A stretch of DNA of 32,551 bases from an uncultured Phascolarctobacterium sp. (GTDB lineage Bacteria > Bacillota > Negativicutes > Acidaminococcales > Acidaminococcaceae), in assembly GCA_900547415.1 (NCBI GenBank), contig URGS01000022.1:1-32551 (forward strand), written 5' to 3'. The notes under the pieces are model-generated. The model saw only the letters and a program-made list of their open reading frames with translations. It was not told the origin of the DNA and did no database searches. Each line of letters opens with the position of its first letter. Positions within the stretch are counted from its first letter, which is position 1. The translations under genes and the position numbers were made by a program. Shown piece after piece: positions 15,256 to 23,877 of this stretch.

Positions 15256-16065
15256 ATGAGCTATGATTATGCGCGCTTGAAGAATATCAAGTGCTTTCTT
15301 TTTGATATGGACGGAACTATTAATTTAGGTGATACACTGATTCCTGGTATGGAAGGATTTTTTGATAAGCTGAAGGACAGCGGTCGTGACTACTATCTGC
15401 TGACCAACAATTCCTCACGCAGCCATGACCATTATGTGCAAAAGATGAATAGACTTGGTGTTCCCGTAACTAAAGATGGTGTTTTGATTTCTTCTGATGC
15501 TCTGACTAACTGGATGCAGAAAAACAAGCCCGATGCCCGTCTTTTTGTTCTTGGTACTCCGCAGCTGCAGGAAACTGTGAGAGAGGCTGGTTTTACCTTG
15601 ACTAATACCTTGGAGGAAGGAGCTGACTACGTAGTAGTTGGCTTTGACCAGACACTGACCTATAAGCGTCTGACTATTGCCTGCCGCTTGATTGACAAAG
15701 GCGTGCCTTATGTAGCAACCCATCCTGATGTACGCTGTCCTATTGAAGGCGGCGAATTCATACCTGATACCGGTGCCATGATTGAGCTTATCAAAACTGC
15801 TACTGGCAAATCTCCAGAGCTTATTTTTGGCAAACCGTATCAATATATGGTTGATGTAGTTCTTGACCGTACTGGCTATAAGAAGGACGAATTTGCCATG
15901 GTTGGTGACCGTTTGGCTACCGATATTGCCTTTGGCTTAAACAACGATATTCTCTCCATCATGGTGCTGACAGGTGAGGCAACTATGGAGGATGTGGAGC
16001 AGGGCAGCATTAAACCTGATATTATTCTCCCTCATGCAAAAGAAATTTTAACTTATTTGGAGTGA
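15256..16065 (+). CDS. HAD-IIA family (NagD/p-nitrophenylphosphatase-like) phosphatase
   Basis: This 269-aa cytosolic phosphohydrolase has HAD motif I FLFDMDGT (nucleophile D17, acid D19), motif II LLTNNSS, the substrate-pocket lysine in IFGKPYQYM and motif IV MVGDRLATDI. The C2-type cap between motifs II and III places it in the NagD group. Substrates are sugar or nucleoside phosphates, but the true one cannot be told. The ATG at 15256 follows TTGGAGG; the reading frame is open further upstream but only across the terminator and inside the previous gene. Its stop codon lies 5 nt before the amidohydrolase start, so the two genes are coupled. Confidence 0.88.
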   Translation: MSYDYARLKNIKCFLFDMDGTINLGDTLIPGMEGFFDKLKDSGRDYYLLTNNSSRSHDHYVQKMNRLGVPVTKDGVLISSDALTNWMQKNKPDARLFVLGTPQLQETVREAGFTLTNTLEEGADYVVVGFDQTLTYKRLTIACRLIDKGVPYVATHPDVRCPIEGGEFIPDTGAMIELIKTATGKSPELIFGKPYQYMVDVVLDRTGYKKDEFAMVGDRLATDIAFGLNNDILSIMVLTGEATMEDVEQGSIKPDIILPHAKEILTYLE

Positions 16066-16070
16066 TAACT

Positions 16071-17303
16071 ATGATTAGAAGTGAACGAATTCAAGATACA
16101 TTACATAAGGTGGCAGAGTTTGGAGCTGCTCCCGACGGCGGCACTACCCGTTTGTCTTACTCCAAGGAGTTTTTTGGTGCACAGGAATATCTGCGTCAGG
16201 AAATGCTGCAAATAGGCATGGAGGTAGAGGTTGACCCCATAGGTAACCTTGTTGGTACTTATGTAGGTACTGATGGCACACTTGTTCCTATAATGAGCGG
16301 TTCTCATTTGGATACAGTTCCCTTGGGCGGAAATTTTGATGGTATTTTAGGTGTAGTTGCTGCCCTAGAGGTCGCACGCAGCTGGCATGAGGAGGGTCAC
16401 ACTCCTAAGCGCAGTCTGCAGGTAATTGCTACCGTTGAGGAAGAAGGAACCTCCTTTGGTATGGCTTGCTTTGGTGTAAGTGCGCGCTGTGGTGAATTTG
16501 CCCATAAGCAGCCTCAGGATATTCCTTGCATAGTAAATGATGGTAATTTGGCTGATTGTTTGATAAATGCAGGGTTAAAACAGGATGCACTGCAAAAGGC
16601 TGCCGAGGAAAAGCTGCCAGGTGCCTTTGTGGAGCTGCATATTGAGCAGGGAGCTGAGCTGGATGAGCAGGGTTTGCCTGCAGGTATTGTAACCAGCATT
16701 GTAGGCTTTGACCGTCTTCATTTAGTGCTTAAGGGTGAGTCCAATCATGCAGGTACTACTGCTATGCATCGTCGTAAGGATGCAGTAGCTGCAGGTGCTG
16801 CAATAGCATTAGGCGTTCAGGCCTTGGCTCGTAAGGATAAACGCTTTGTGGCTACAGTGGGAAGCTTTACTGTTGAGCCTAATGTACCTAATATTGTTCC
16901 TGGCAAAGTAAGCCTGTGCGTGGAAACACGTTCCTATACTGACGAAATTCTGCAGGAAGTAAGAGAAATGGTAATGCAGGTTGTAGAAAAGGCTGCGGCT
17001 GACAATAATGTGGAGTACGAAATTGAAGGTGACTACCATAATTTTGCTATGCCTATGGATGAGAAAATCATTGATACTATGGTAGAGTCTGCAGCGGAGC
17101 TAAAGCTGAACGCCATGAAAATGCCTAGCTGGGCAGGTCACGACTCTCAGATTTTTGCCAAGGCAGGCATACCTACAGGAATGATTTTTGTTCCCAGCAT
17201 CAACGGCGTGAGCCATGCTAAGGAAGAACTGAGCCGTCCTGAAGAAATCACTAGAGGCGTAGAGCTTTTGGAAAGAGTTCTGCGTAAGCTGACTGCAAAA
17301 TAA
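16071..17303 (+). CDS. M20-family Zn-dependent amidohydrolase (allantoate / N-carbamoyl-L-amino-acid hydrolase type)
   Basis: This 410-aa binuclear metal hydrolase has metal and catalytic residues at H79 and D90 (SGSHLDTVPLGGNFDG), the glutamate pair in TVEEEGTSFG (~123-125), H190 (VELHIEQG) and H382 (INGVSHAKEE). The dimerisation lid carries GESNHAGTTAMHRRKDA (~222-237), which binds the substrate carboxylate in AllC, HyuC and beta-ureidopropionase. The specific substrate (allantoate, N-carbamoyl amino acid or ureidopropionate) is undecided; no hydantoinase or allantoinase gene lies nearby. The start at 16071 is set by GGAG 8 nt upstream. It probably forms a bicistron with the HAD phosphatase. 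Confidence 0.88.
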   Translation: MIRSERIQDTLHKVAEFGAAPDGGTTRLSYSKEFFGAQEYLRQEMLQIGMEVEVDPIGNLVGTYVGTDGTLVPIMSGSHLDTVPLGGNFDGILGVVAALEVARSWHEEGHTPKRSLQVIATVEEEGTSFGMACFGVSARCGEFAHKQPQDIPCIVNDGNLADCLINAGLKQDALQKAAEEKLPGAFVELHIEQGAELDEQGLPAGIVTSIVGFDRLHLVLKGESNHAGTTAMHRRKDAVAAGAAIALGVQALARKDKRFVATVGSFTVEPNVPNIVPGKVSLCVETRSYTDEILQEVREMVMQVVEKAAADNNVEYEIEGDYHNFAMPMDEKIIDTMVESAAELKLNAMKMPSWAGHDSQIFAKAGIPTGMIFVPSINGVSHAKEELSRPEEITRGVELLERVLRKLTAK

Positions 17304-17326
17304 AATAGCAGATTATTAACAATCAT

Positions 17327-17383
17327 AAAAATACCCCCAAAGGTCTTGAATAGCTATAGTATTCTTGATCTTGGGGGTATTTT
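17327..17383. terminator. Bidirectional terminator
   Basis: AAAATACCCCCAA (ending 17340) pairs with TTGGGGGTATTT (17371-17383), with an inner GAATA/TATTC helix. It has T-runs on both strands. It ends the amidohydrolase transcript and can also stop minus-strand readthrough. Confidence 0.8.
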
Positions 17384-17488
17384 GTTTAATATGTGGCCTT
17401 GTTTATAGCTTTACTACTTATAATAATGGAGTGGTGCATTAAATAGGAGGTTTGTGCCTAAATGTTGGTTGTAATGAGTTAGTGAAAG

Positions 17489-17519
17489 TAAAAAGACGTG
17501 CCATATATACAGCACGTCT
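17489..17519 (-). terminator. Intrinsic terminator of the nicotinamidase-like gene
   Basis: AGACGTGC (17494-17501) and GCACGTCT (17512-17519) form the stem, and on the minus strand TTTTTAC follows. The stretch 17384-17488 shows no gene. Confidence 0.75.
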
Positions 17520-17536
17520 ATAAGAGCAATATTTAC

Positions 17537-18178
17537 TTATGCCAGTTCGGCAGCACATTCTACAAATTGTACGCCGGCAGCAGCCATTTCCTCCATGGCA
17601 GCAGCAATGGTTTCGGGAGCAATGCCACGGCAGGCAGCTTTGTTCAGAATAACTTCAAAGCCAGCAGCACGGAGTTGAAGTACAGTGTTCTTTACGCAGT
17701 AGTCAGTTGCCAAACCGCCGCAGATTACGGTGGTAATGTTGTGGCAGCGCAGGTATTCAATAGCGCCGGTGGAAAGAGTGTTCTTCAGGTCATGGTAGCA
17801 GGCGCCGTAGGGATGCTTGTCAGGTTCGATACCCTTGAATACTTGGAAGTCATAAGCCTTGGGATCAAGACCATCAATGAAGTCAAAGCCTTTAGTGCCA
17901 ATAATAGCGTGAGCGGGCCAGTGAATATCTACATCAGGATGCTCGCCCTCAACAGGAGTCAGGGGAGCGTGCTCAGCATCGCTAATCCAAATTGCATTCA
18001 TGGAGTGAGCATCGCGGGAGCCGATGCGCAGGCTGGCAAATTTTGCTTGAGCATTAAGCTCGTCTACAATCTTGTCGCCGTCTACAACGGGAAGTTCATC
18101 TGGACATACAGGAGTAAAGGTGTTTTGGGCATCAATATCAAAGGCTGCAATATATTGCTTTTCAGGTAGATTCATCAT
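17537..18178 (-). CDS. pncA: Isochorismatase-fold amidohydrolase, probable nicotinamidase
   Basis: This 213-aa cysteine hydrolase probably converts nicotinamide to nicotinate for NAD salvage. The triad is visible: D16 in FDIDAQNTF, the lysine in IIGTKGFDF and the cysteine in GGLATDYCVKNT with its preceding cis-peptide segment. The metal site is indicated by GSRDAHS and HWPAH. The ATG at 18178 has AGGA 7 nt upstream; a GTG at 18184 and an ATG at 18175 are alternatives. It is a single-gene unit, divergent from znuA. Other isochorismatase-fold amidases cannot be fully excluded. Confidence 0.82.
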   Translation of the reverse strand: MMNLPEKQYIAAFDIDAQNTFTPVCPDELPVVDGDKIVDELNAQAKFASLRIGSRDAHSMNAIWISDAEHAPLTPVEGEHPDVDIHWPAHAIIGTKGFDFIDGLDPKAYDFQVFKGIEPDKHPYGACYHDLKNTLSTGAIEYLRCHNITTVICGGLATDYCVKNTVLQLRAAGFEVILNKAACRGIAPETIAAAMEEMAAAGVQFVECAAELA

Positions 18179-18211
18179 CAGCACTTCCTCTTCAAAATTT
18201 TAATTATTACT

Positions 18212-18249
18212 ATTGTAGTACAGTGCAGAAAAATAAGCAAATCATTTGC
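18212..18249 (-). promoter_or_regulatory. pncA promoter overlapped by a palindrome
   Basis: On the minus strand the -35 TTGCTT (18235-18240) and -10 TACAAT (18212-18217) are 17 nt apart. The palindrome GCAAAT-C-ATTTGC (18237-18249) overlaps the -35, so a repressor bound there would block the promoter. Confidence 0.5.
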
Positions 18250-18281
18250 ATTATAGTCTCCGCCTCTGTTTAATACAAAAA

Positions 18282-18318
18282 ATGCTACGTTGCAGCTGAA
18301 AATATGCTACAATAATAT
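18282..18318 (+). promoter_or_regulatory. znuA promoter with a direct repeat
   Basis: The -35 TTGCAG (18290-18295) and -10 TAATAT (18313-18318) have a 17-nt spacer. ATGCTAC is repeated at 18282-18288 and 18304-18310, 22 bp apart, flanking the -35. Control by a zinc-sensing repressor would be expected, but I see no classical Zur or AdcR box. Confidence 0.45.
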
Positions 18319-18392
18319 TTATAAAGAATAATGGGTTTTTAGGCTCATTTAAGTGCTTTTGAATTGATACTTGCTGTGGCAAGGAGGAAAAT

Positions 18393-19265
18393 ATGAAAAA
18401 ATTACTTCTATTATGCTTATGTTTATTATTTAGCAGCGGCTGCGGCAGCTCTGATTCAGTGGATAAAAGTAAAATGCAGGTTGCTGCCAGCTTTTATCCT
18501 ATGGCTGAGTTTGCCAAGGCTGTTGGCGGCGACAAGGTACAGGTAACTACTTTGGTGCCTGCAGGCGCAGAACCCCACGATTGGGAGCCTGCTCCTAAGG
18601 ATTTGACAAAATTGGGACGCTCCAGGGTTTTTGTTTATAATGGTATTGTAGAGCCTTGGGCGGAGCAGGCTTTGAATGCTCTTAGTGAACGTAATATTAT
18701 GGGTGTGCAGGCAGGTGAGGGCCTATATGAATGTAATGGAAAGCAGGATCCTCATATCTGGATTAGCCCTAAAAAGGCTTTAGTTGAGGTGGAACGGATA
18801 ACTGATGCTTTTTGTGCAGCTGATGCAGCTAACGCTGATTATTATCGCGCTAACAGCAAAAGATATTGCGACGAGCTGTCTGCCTTGGATAAAAAGCTTG
18901 ACCAGATTGCTAGTGACTCTAAAAGAAAAAGCTTTGTAACGGCTCATGCTGCCTTTGGCCACCTTGCCAATGATTACGGACTGCGTCAGTTAGCGGTAGC
19001 AGGGCTTTCTCCTGAGGCAGAGCCTACTCCTGCGGATTTGCAGCGACTTATTAATACTGTCCGCAAAGAGGATGTAAAGTATATTTTCTTCCAAACTCTC
19101 TCCAATCCCAAGACAGCTAAGCTTTTGGCAGATGAAACAGGTGCTCAGGTATCAGTTCTTGATCCATTGGAGGGACTTACGGAGGAAGGTCGTAAGGAAA
19201 ATCTCAATTACCTGAAGATTATGCAGCGCAATGTAGAGAATTTGGAAAAGGCGCTGAATGAATAG
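18393..19265 (+). CDS. znuA: Zinc ABC transporter substrate-binding lipoprotein (ZnuA/AdcA-like)
   Basis: This 290-aa cluster A-I metal-binding protein has a lipobox at FSSGC with lipidated C17. The metal ligands are H62 (EPHDWEP), H121 (DPHIWISP), H185 (TAHAAFGH) and probably D257 (VLDPLEG). Three histidines plus an aspartate suggest zinc; manganese proteins usually have Glu in the third place. The long His-rich loop of Gram-negative ZnuA is absent. AAGGAGG precedes the start. It is the first gene of znuA-znuC-znuB-PHP. Confidence 0.92.
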   Translation: MKKLLLLCLCLLFSSGCGSSDSVDKSKMQVAASFYPMAEFAKAVGGDKVQVTTLVPAGAEPHDWEPAPKDLTKLGRSRVFVYNGIVEPWAEQALNALSERNIMGVQAGEGLYECNGKQDPHIWISPKKALVEVERITDAFCAADAANADYYRANSKRYCDELSALDKKLDQIASDSKRKSFVTAHAAFGHLANDYGLRQLAVAGLSPEAEPTPADLQRLINTVRKEDVKYIFFQTLSNPKTAKLLADETGAQVSVLDPLEGLTEEGRKENLNYLKIMQRNVENLEKALNE

Positions 19266-19274
19266 AGGATAAAA

Positions 19275-19994
19275 ATGGAAACTATAATTAAGGTTGAAAA
19301 TCTTGGCTTTGACTATGGCGAGGGCTGGGTTTTTCACAAGCTGGACTTGGAAATACCTAAGGGTGATTTTGTAGCAGTTATTGGTGCCAATGGTGCAGGC
19401 AAAAGTACCCTAATGAAAATGCTGGCCAATGTTATTCCTCCAACAGCTGGAGAGATTTATTACTATGGTCAGCCTATAGAAAAATTTACAGAATGGCATA
19501 AGATTGGCTACGTAGCTCAAAATCCTGTTAGAATGCAGCGCAACTTTCCAATCAGTGTAGAAGAGGTTGTTTCCTTGGGACTGCTGGATGGCAGCATTGG
19601 TCTGCCCTTTTTCAGCAGTGAGCAAAAGGCCCGTGTTAAAGAGCTTCTGGCCCAGTTCCAGCTAGAAAACTTGCGTCATCGCAAGATTGGTGAGCTGAGC
19701 GGTGGTCAGCAGCAGCGTGTCTTTTTGGCAAGAGCTATGGTGAAAAAACCGGAAATTCTCCTTTTGGACGAACCTGCTACTGGTATTGACACCAGCTCCA
19801 AGGAGGCCCTTTACGCTATGCTGAAGCGCATTAATAGTGAGCAGGGTGTTACTATCATTATGATTTCCCATGACCTAGAGCTGGCGGCAGAGGCTGCTAA
19901 AAGTGCTCTTTGCATTAATCATGGTGTTTGCTTCCGCGGTGAGGTTCATGCGGCGCTGAAGCACCATCATGCTCATGGCTATTTTTATAGATAG
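19275..19994 (+). CDS. znuC: Zinc ABC transporter ATP-binding protein
   Basis: This 239-aa ATPase of the metal importer carries Walker A GANGAGKST, the Q-loop GYVAQNPV, the signature ELSGGQQQR, Walker B ILLLDEPATGID and the H-loop MISHDLE. The C-terminus is rich in histidine (LKHHHAHGYFYR), which could bind zinc. It starts 9 nt after znuA with GAGGA upstream, and znuB follows 11 nt later. Confidence 0.93.
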   Translation: METIIKVENLGFDYGEGWVFHKLDLEIPKGDFVAVIGANGAGKSTLMKMLANVIPPTAGEIYYYGQPIEKFTEWHKIGYVAQNPVRMQRNFPISVEEVVSLGLLDGSIGLPFFSSEQKARVKELLAQFQLENLRHRKIGELSGGQQQRVFLARAMVKKPEILLLDEPATGIDTSSKEALYAMLKRINSEQGVTIIMISHDLELAAEAAKSALCINHGVCFRGEVHAALKHHHAHGYFYR

Positions 19995-20005
19995 AGGTTG
20001 TTTTT

Positions 20006-20884
20006 ATGCTGGAAATGTTAGAAATGGAATTTATGCAGAGGGCTTGGCTGGCAGGTCTGATTATGGCTACCATCTGTCCTCTCATCGGCAGCTTTCTGGT
20101 GCTGCGTCGTCAATCTCTTATTGGTGACGGACTTGGGCATATTGCTTTTGCAGGTGTTGCCGGCGGCGCTCTATGGGGCTATAGCCCTGTAATCAGTGCA
20201 GCAGTGGCTACAATTATTGGCGCTTTGGCTATTGAACGTGTGCGTGTGCGTCTTAGTGAGTCTGCTGATATGGTGCTGGCAATTTTCTTTTACAGCGGCA
20301 TGGGCTTAGCTGCTATCTTTACTGGACTTAATAAGGAAGGCGGCTTTAACCTGGGCAGCGTGCTCTTTGGCAGCCTGATGACAGTAAGCAGCAAGGATTT
20401 GCTTATTGTAGCAGCTTTGGCTCTGTGTACCGTTATTTTTGTAATGCTCTTTTACCGCAATCTGCAGTTTTTGACCTTTGATGAAAAGGCAGCTAAGGTT
20501 GCAGGACTTCCTGTAGAGCGTCTGAATCTGCTTTTGGCACTGCTGACAGCTTTGACTGTAGCGCTGTCTATGCGTATTGTTGGCTTGCTTCTAGTATCTG
20601 CTATGCTCGTTATTCCTGTGGCCTGCGCTTTGCAGACTGCACGCAGCTTTGGCGGAACTATTATGCAAAGTATGACCTATGGTATTTTGACCGTGCTTAT
20701 TGGCTTGCCATTGTCTTATTATGCTAATCTGGCTCCTGGTGGTACAATTATCTTGACCGGTACAGCTCTTTTTCTGCTTAGTATTGTACTGGGCAAACGT
20801 TCTGTGGGACAGGGACCTGCGCTTGAGCATAACTGCAAGGTATGTGAGGAACGCAAGGCGAAGGAGGCAAAGCATGAGAGCTGA
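20006..20884 (+). CDS. znuB: Zinc ABC transporter permease
   Basis: This 292-aa ABC-3 family membrane protein has about eight hydrophobic segments. GSFLVLRRQSLIGDGLGHIAFAG near residues 28-50 is the family hallmark, and FLTFDEKAAKVAGLPV is the cytoplasmic coupling region. The soluble tail LEHNCKVCEERKAKEAKHES contains H and two C residues that could sense metal. Its last 11 nt overlap the PHP gene, whose ribosome-binding site lies inside znuB. Confidence 0.92.
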   Translation: MLEMLEMEFMQRAWLAGLIMATICPLIGSFLVLRRQSLIGDGLGHIAFAGVAGGALWGYSPVISAAVATIIGALAIERVRVRLSESADMVLAIFFYSGMGLAAIFTGLNKEGGFNLGSVLFGSLMTVSSKDLLIVAALALCTVIFVMLFYRNLQFLTFDEKAAKVAGLPVERLNLLLALLTALTVALSMRIVGLLLVSAMLVIPVACALQTARSFGGTIMQSMTYGILTVLIGLPLSYYANLAPGGTIILTGTALFLLSIVLGKRSVGQGPALEHNCKVCEERKAKEAKHES

Positions 20885-21689
20885 TTTGCATATTCACACT
20901 ACGGCTTCCGATGGAACCTGGACTCCGGCAGAGCTGGTGGAGGAGGCTCTCAAGGTTGGTCTTGGTGCTATAGCTGTGACGGATCACGATAGTGTGGCTA
21001 ATGTTAGAGAGACATGGCGACTGGCAGCAGAAGCTGGGCTTAAGTTTTTACCTGCGGCGGAGATTTGTTCCACTAAGGGGGATTTTTCCTTTCATATTTT
21101 AGGCTACGGAATTGATATTGATAATAAGGTTCTCTGCGAGCTTATGGCTCATAATGAAGCTCTCCTAGCTCAAAAGGATATAGACAGCATTGCTTTTTTG
21201 CAAAGGGATGGCTGGCCTGTGTACCTACAGGAGTTTTCTTCCTACGACTACGACAGACGTCGCGGTGGTTGGAGAGCCTTGGCATATTTAGAGGATAAGG
21301 GATTATGCTCAGGCGTAAATGATTTTTTCAAGAGAATTTTTACAGCAGAGCATGATTTGGGATTTCCTGTATTCCCAAGTATTAAAGAGGTTATTGATGC
21401 TATTCATGGTGCAGGTGGCGTAGCTCTTTGTGCTCATGCAGCCAGTGGTTTTCATGGTCCTGGCTTGGAGCAGGTTCTCAAGATTTTGCAAGAGGAGCCT
21501 TTTGATGGCTTTGAATGTTACCATTCAGGTCATACAGAAGAGGGAACCAAGGCTCTTTTAGACCATTGCCACAAATATGGACTAATGATCAGCGGCGGCA
21601 GTGACTGTCATGGAACCTTTGTTCCAGGCCGTCTTTTAGGAGTTCCTGAGGTAGATACTACAGATTTGTATTTACCTGGACTTTTGTGA
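20874..21689 (+). CDS. PHP-domain phosphoesterase (YciV/TrpH-like)
   Basis: This 271-aa metal-dependent phosphoesterase belongs to the PHP family. Metal ligands appear as DLHIHTTASDG (H6, H8, D13), VTDHDS (D37, H38), ALCAHAASG, CYHSGHTEE and GGSDCHG. Related YciV (RNase AM) proteins hydrolyse 3',5'-bisphosphate nucleotides and short RNA 5' ends. The start has GAAGGAGG 6 nt upstream and lies within the end of znuB, so translation is coupled. Three trinuclear metal sites of this family need zinc or manganese, which may explain the link to a metal importer (inference). Confidence 0.85.
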   Translation: MRADLHIHTTASDGTWTPAELVEEALKVGLGAIAVTDHDSVANVRETWRLAAEAGLKFLPAAEICSTKGDFSFHILGYGIDIDNKVLCELMAHNEALLAQKDIDSIAFLQRDGWPVYLQEFSSYDYDRRRGGWRALAYLEDKGLCSGVNDFFKRIFTAEHDLGFPVFPSIKEVIDAIHGAGGVALCAHAASGFHGPGLEQVLKILQEEPFDGFECYHSGHTEEGTKALLDHCHKYGLMISGGSDCHGTFVPGRLLGVPEVDTTDLYLPGLL

Positions 21690-21758
21690 TGATTCTTTTG
21701 TTTAGCTCAGAGCTGAACATGATTATATAGTAATTTCATATTTTGGAGGGTTATGATT

Positions 21759-22889
21759 ATGGAAAAAGCAAAGGTATATTTTACTGATTTTCGTACTCCT
21801 TATGGTGGTGCCAGCATTCCTCAAAAGCTGCAAAAGCTGATTAAAAAGGCTGGTATCGGCAATATTAATTTTGAAAAGCAATTTGTAGCTATTAAGCTGC
21901 ACTTTGGTGAGCTTGGCAATATTTCCTATCTGCGTCCTAATTTTGCCAAAGCTGTAGCAGATGTAGTTAAGGAGCTGGGCGGTCGTCCCTTCCTGACTGA
22001 CTGCAATACCTTGTATGTAGGCAGCCGTAAGCATGCTTTAGAGCATATGGATACTGCCTATGAAAATGGCTTTTCTCCTTTTTCCACTGGCTGCCAGGTA
22101 ATCATCGCTGACGGCTTAAAAGGTACTGATGAAGCATATGTTCCTGTTCCTAACGGCGAACTTGTAAAAGAAGCTAAAATTGGCCGCGCACTGATGGATG
22201 CTGATATTGTTATTTCCTTGACTCACTTTAAAGGTCACGAAATGACTGGCTTTGGCGGCGCCTTGAAAAATATTGGCATGGGCGGCGGCTCTCGCGCAGG
22301 TAAAATGGAGATGCATAATGATGGTAAACCCGTAGTTAAGCAAAAGAAATGCATTGGCTGCGGCCGCTGTGTAAATATCTGCGCTCATGGCGCTCCGACT
22401 ATTACCGATGGTAAAGCAACTATTGATGTTAATAAATGTGTAGGCTGCGGTCGTTGCTTAGGTCTGTGCCCTATGGATGCAATTCATGCTCTTAATGATG
22501 CCAGCAAGGAAAACCTCAACAAAAAGATGGCTGAATACGCTATGGCAGTTTGCCACGGTCGTCCCTGCTTCCATATCAGCCTAATTGTTGACGTTTCTCC
22601 CTTCTGCGACTGCCATGCAGAAAACGATGCTCCCATCGTAGCTGATATTGGCATGCTGGCTTCCTTTGATCCTGTTGCTTTGGACCAGGCTTGTGCTGAT
22701 CTTGTAAATGCTGCTCCTGCTGTTGCTAACTCTGTTTTGGGTGAGCATTTGCAGGCTGATGCAGAGGCTTGCAAGGGCCATGACCATTTCCATAACACCA
22801 CTCCTGAATCTGAGTGGAAGACATGTCTTGAGCATGCAGAACAGATTGGTTTAGGTACTCGCTCCTATGAGCTGATTACCATGAAATAA
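21759..22889 (+). CDS. DUF362 protein with two 4Fe-4S ferredoxin motifs
   Basis: This 376-aa protein has an N-terminal DUF362 domain (~1-185; AIKLHFGELGN, LTDCNTLYVGS, SLTHFKGHEMTGFGGALKNIGMG), then two ferredoxin motifs CIGCGRCVNIC (~200) and CVGCGRCLGLC (~230) with C-x2-C-x2-C-x3-C spacing, then a C-terminal domain with more cysteines and histidines (VSPFCDCHAEND, GHDHFHN). The function is unknown; such proteins are common in anaerobes and probably act in redox or cofactor chemistry. ATG 21759 is preferred over ATG 21753, which is too close to GGAGGG. There is no clear terminator on either side. Confidence 0.85.
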   Translation: MEKAKVYFTDFRTPYGGASIPQKLQKLIKKAGIGNINFEKQFVAIKLHFGELGNISYLRPNFAKAVADVVKELGGRPFLTDCNTLYVGSRKHALEHMDTAYENGFSPFSTGCQVIIADGLKGTDEAYVPVPNGELVKEAKIGRALMDADIVISLTHFKGHEMTGFGGALKNIGMGGGSRAGKMEMHNDGKPVVKQKKCIGCGRCVNICAHGAPTITDGKATIDVNKCVGCGRCLGLCPMDAIHALNDASKENLNKKMAEYAMAVCHGRPCFHISLIVDVSPFCDCHAENDAPIVADIGMLASFDPVALDQACADLVNAAPAVANSVLGEHLQADAEACKGHDHFHNTTPESEWKTCLEHAEQIGLGTRSYELITMK

Positions 22890-22893
22890 ATGT

Positions 22894-22927
22894 GAACAAT
22901 AATAAAACAATTGAGAAAAACGTTCGA
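22894..22927 (+). promoter_or_regulatory. PurBox pair upstream of purC
   Basis: Inverted GAAC (22894-22897) and GTTCGA (22922-22927) elements are separated by 24 nt of AT-rich DNA. The core fits the CGAAC-type PurBox of Firmicute PurR. The same arrangement with the same 24-nt gap occurs at 23965-23998. A possible -10 (GATAAT, 22950-22955) follows, but the -35 is weak. Confidence 0.6.
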
Positions 22928-22997
22928 CTTTTTCCTCTATAAGTGGTAAGATAATAGATGGCAAAAATAAATTAATGCCATAATGAGGGGGAAAATT

Positions 22998-23873
22998 ATG
23001 AAAGTTTATAAACCTTTTAAATCTGGTAAGGTAAGAGAAATGTATGATGCGAACGATAGCATAATTATGGTTGCTACTGACCGTATTTCGGCCTTTGATC
23101 ATATTCTCAAAACTGATATTCCTAAAAAAGGTATTGTTCTGACACAGTTATCTAAATTTTGGTTTGATTTTACCAAGGATGTAGTAGCTAATCATATGCT
23201 GTCAGTTGCAGTTGAGGATATGCCTGAATTTTTCCACAATGCTGAATTTTCTGGCCGCAGCATGAAATGCCGTAAGCTGCAAATGTTGCCTGTGGAATGT
23301 ATTGTTCGTGGTTATCTGTCTGGCGGTGGTTGGACAAGCTATAAGGAAACTGGCAAAGTATGTGGTATTGCTTTGCCTGCTGGAATGCAAGAGTCTCAAA
23401 AGCTGTCTGAGCCTATTTTTACTCCCAGCACTAAGGCTGAGGTTGGTATTCATGATGAAAATATTAGTCTGGAGCAATGTGCTGAGCTGTTGGAGAAGCT
23501 CCATCCTGGCAAGGGTGTGGAATATGCTGCTAAGCTGCAGGAGTATTCTTTGACCTTGTATAAGAAATGTGCTGATTATGCTTTGAGCCGTGGTATCATT
23601 GTAGCCGATACTAAATTTGAATTCGGTATAGATGAAGCAGGGGAGATTGTTATTGGTGACGAAATGGTTACTCCGGATTGTTCCCGCTTTTGGCCGGCTG
23701 ATGATTACTGCGTAGGCAGGGAGCAAAGCTCCTATGATAAGCAATTTGTAAGAGATTGGTTATCTGCAAATCCTAATAACAACTATACTTTGCCTGATGC
23801 TGTTATCGAGAAAACTATTGGCAAGTATGTTGAAGCTTATGAGCTTTTGACTGGAAAAAAATTTGCTTTTTAA
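22998..23873 (+). CDS. purC: SAICAR synthetase (phosphoribosylaminoimidazole-succinocarboxamide synthase)
   Basis: The enzyme joins CAIR and aspartate with ATP to form SAICAR in purine synthesis. At 291 aa it is of the longer, yeast Ade1-like type. Visible motifs are VREMYDA, VATDRISAFDHIL (~28-40), PVECIVRGYLSGGGW, PIFTPSTKAE, GIIVADTKFEFG and DEMVTPDCSRFWP. The ATG at 22998 has GAGGGGG 6 nt upstream; the in-frame ATG at 22983 is too far from any such site. It stands alone, without other pur genes nearby, behind a PurBox pair. Confidence 0.96.
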   Translation: MKVYKPFKSGKVREMYDANDSIIMVATDRISAFDHILKTDIPKKGIVLTQLSKFWFDFTKDVVANHMLSVAVEDMPEFFHNAEFSGRSMKCRKLQMLPVECIVRGYLSGGGWTSYKETGKVCGIALPAGMQESQKLSEPIFTPSTKAEVGIHDENISLEQCAELLEKLHPGKGVEYAAKLQEYSLTLYKKCADYALSRGIIVADTKFEFGIDEAGEIVIGDEMVTPDCSRFWPADDYCVGREQSSYDKQFVRDWLSANPNNNYTLPDAVIEKTIGKYVEAYELLTGKKFAF

Positions 23874-23877
23874 TAGC

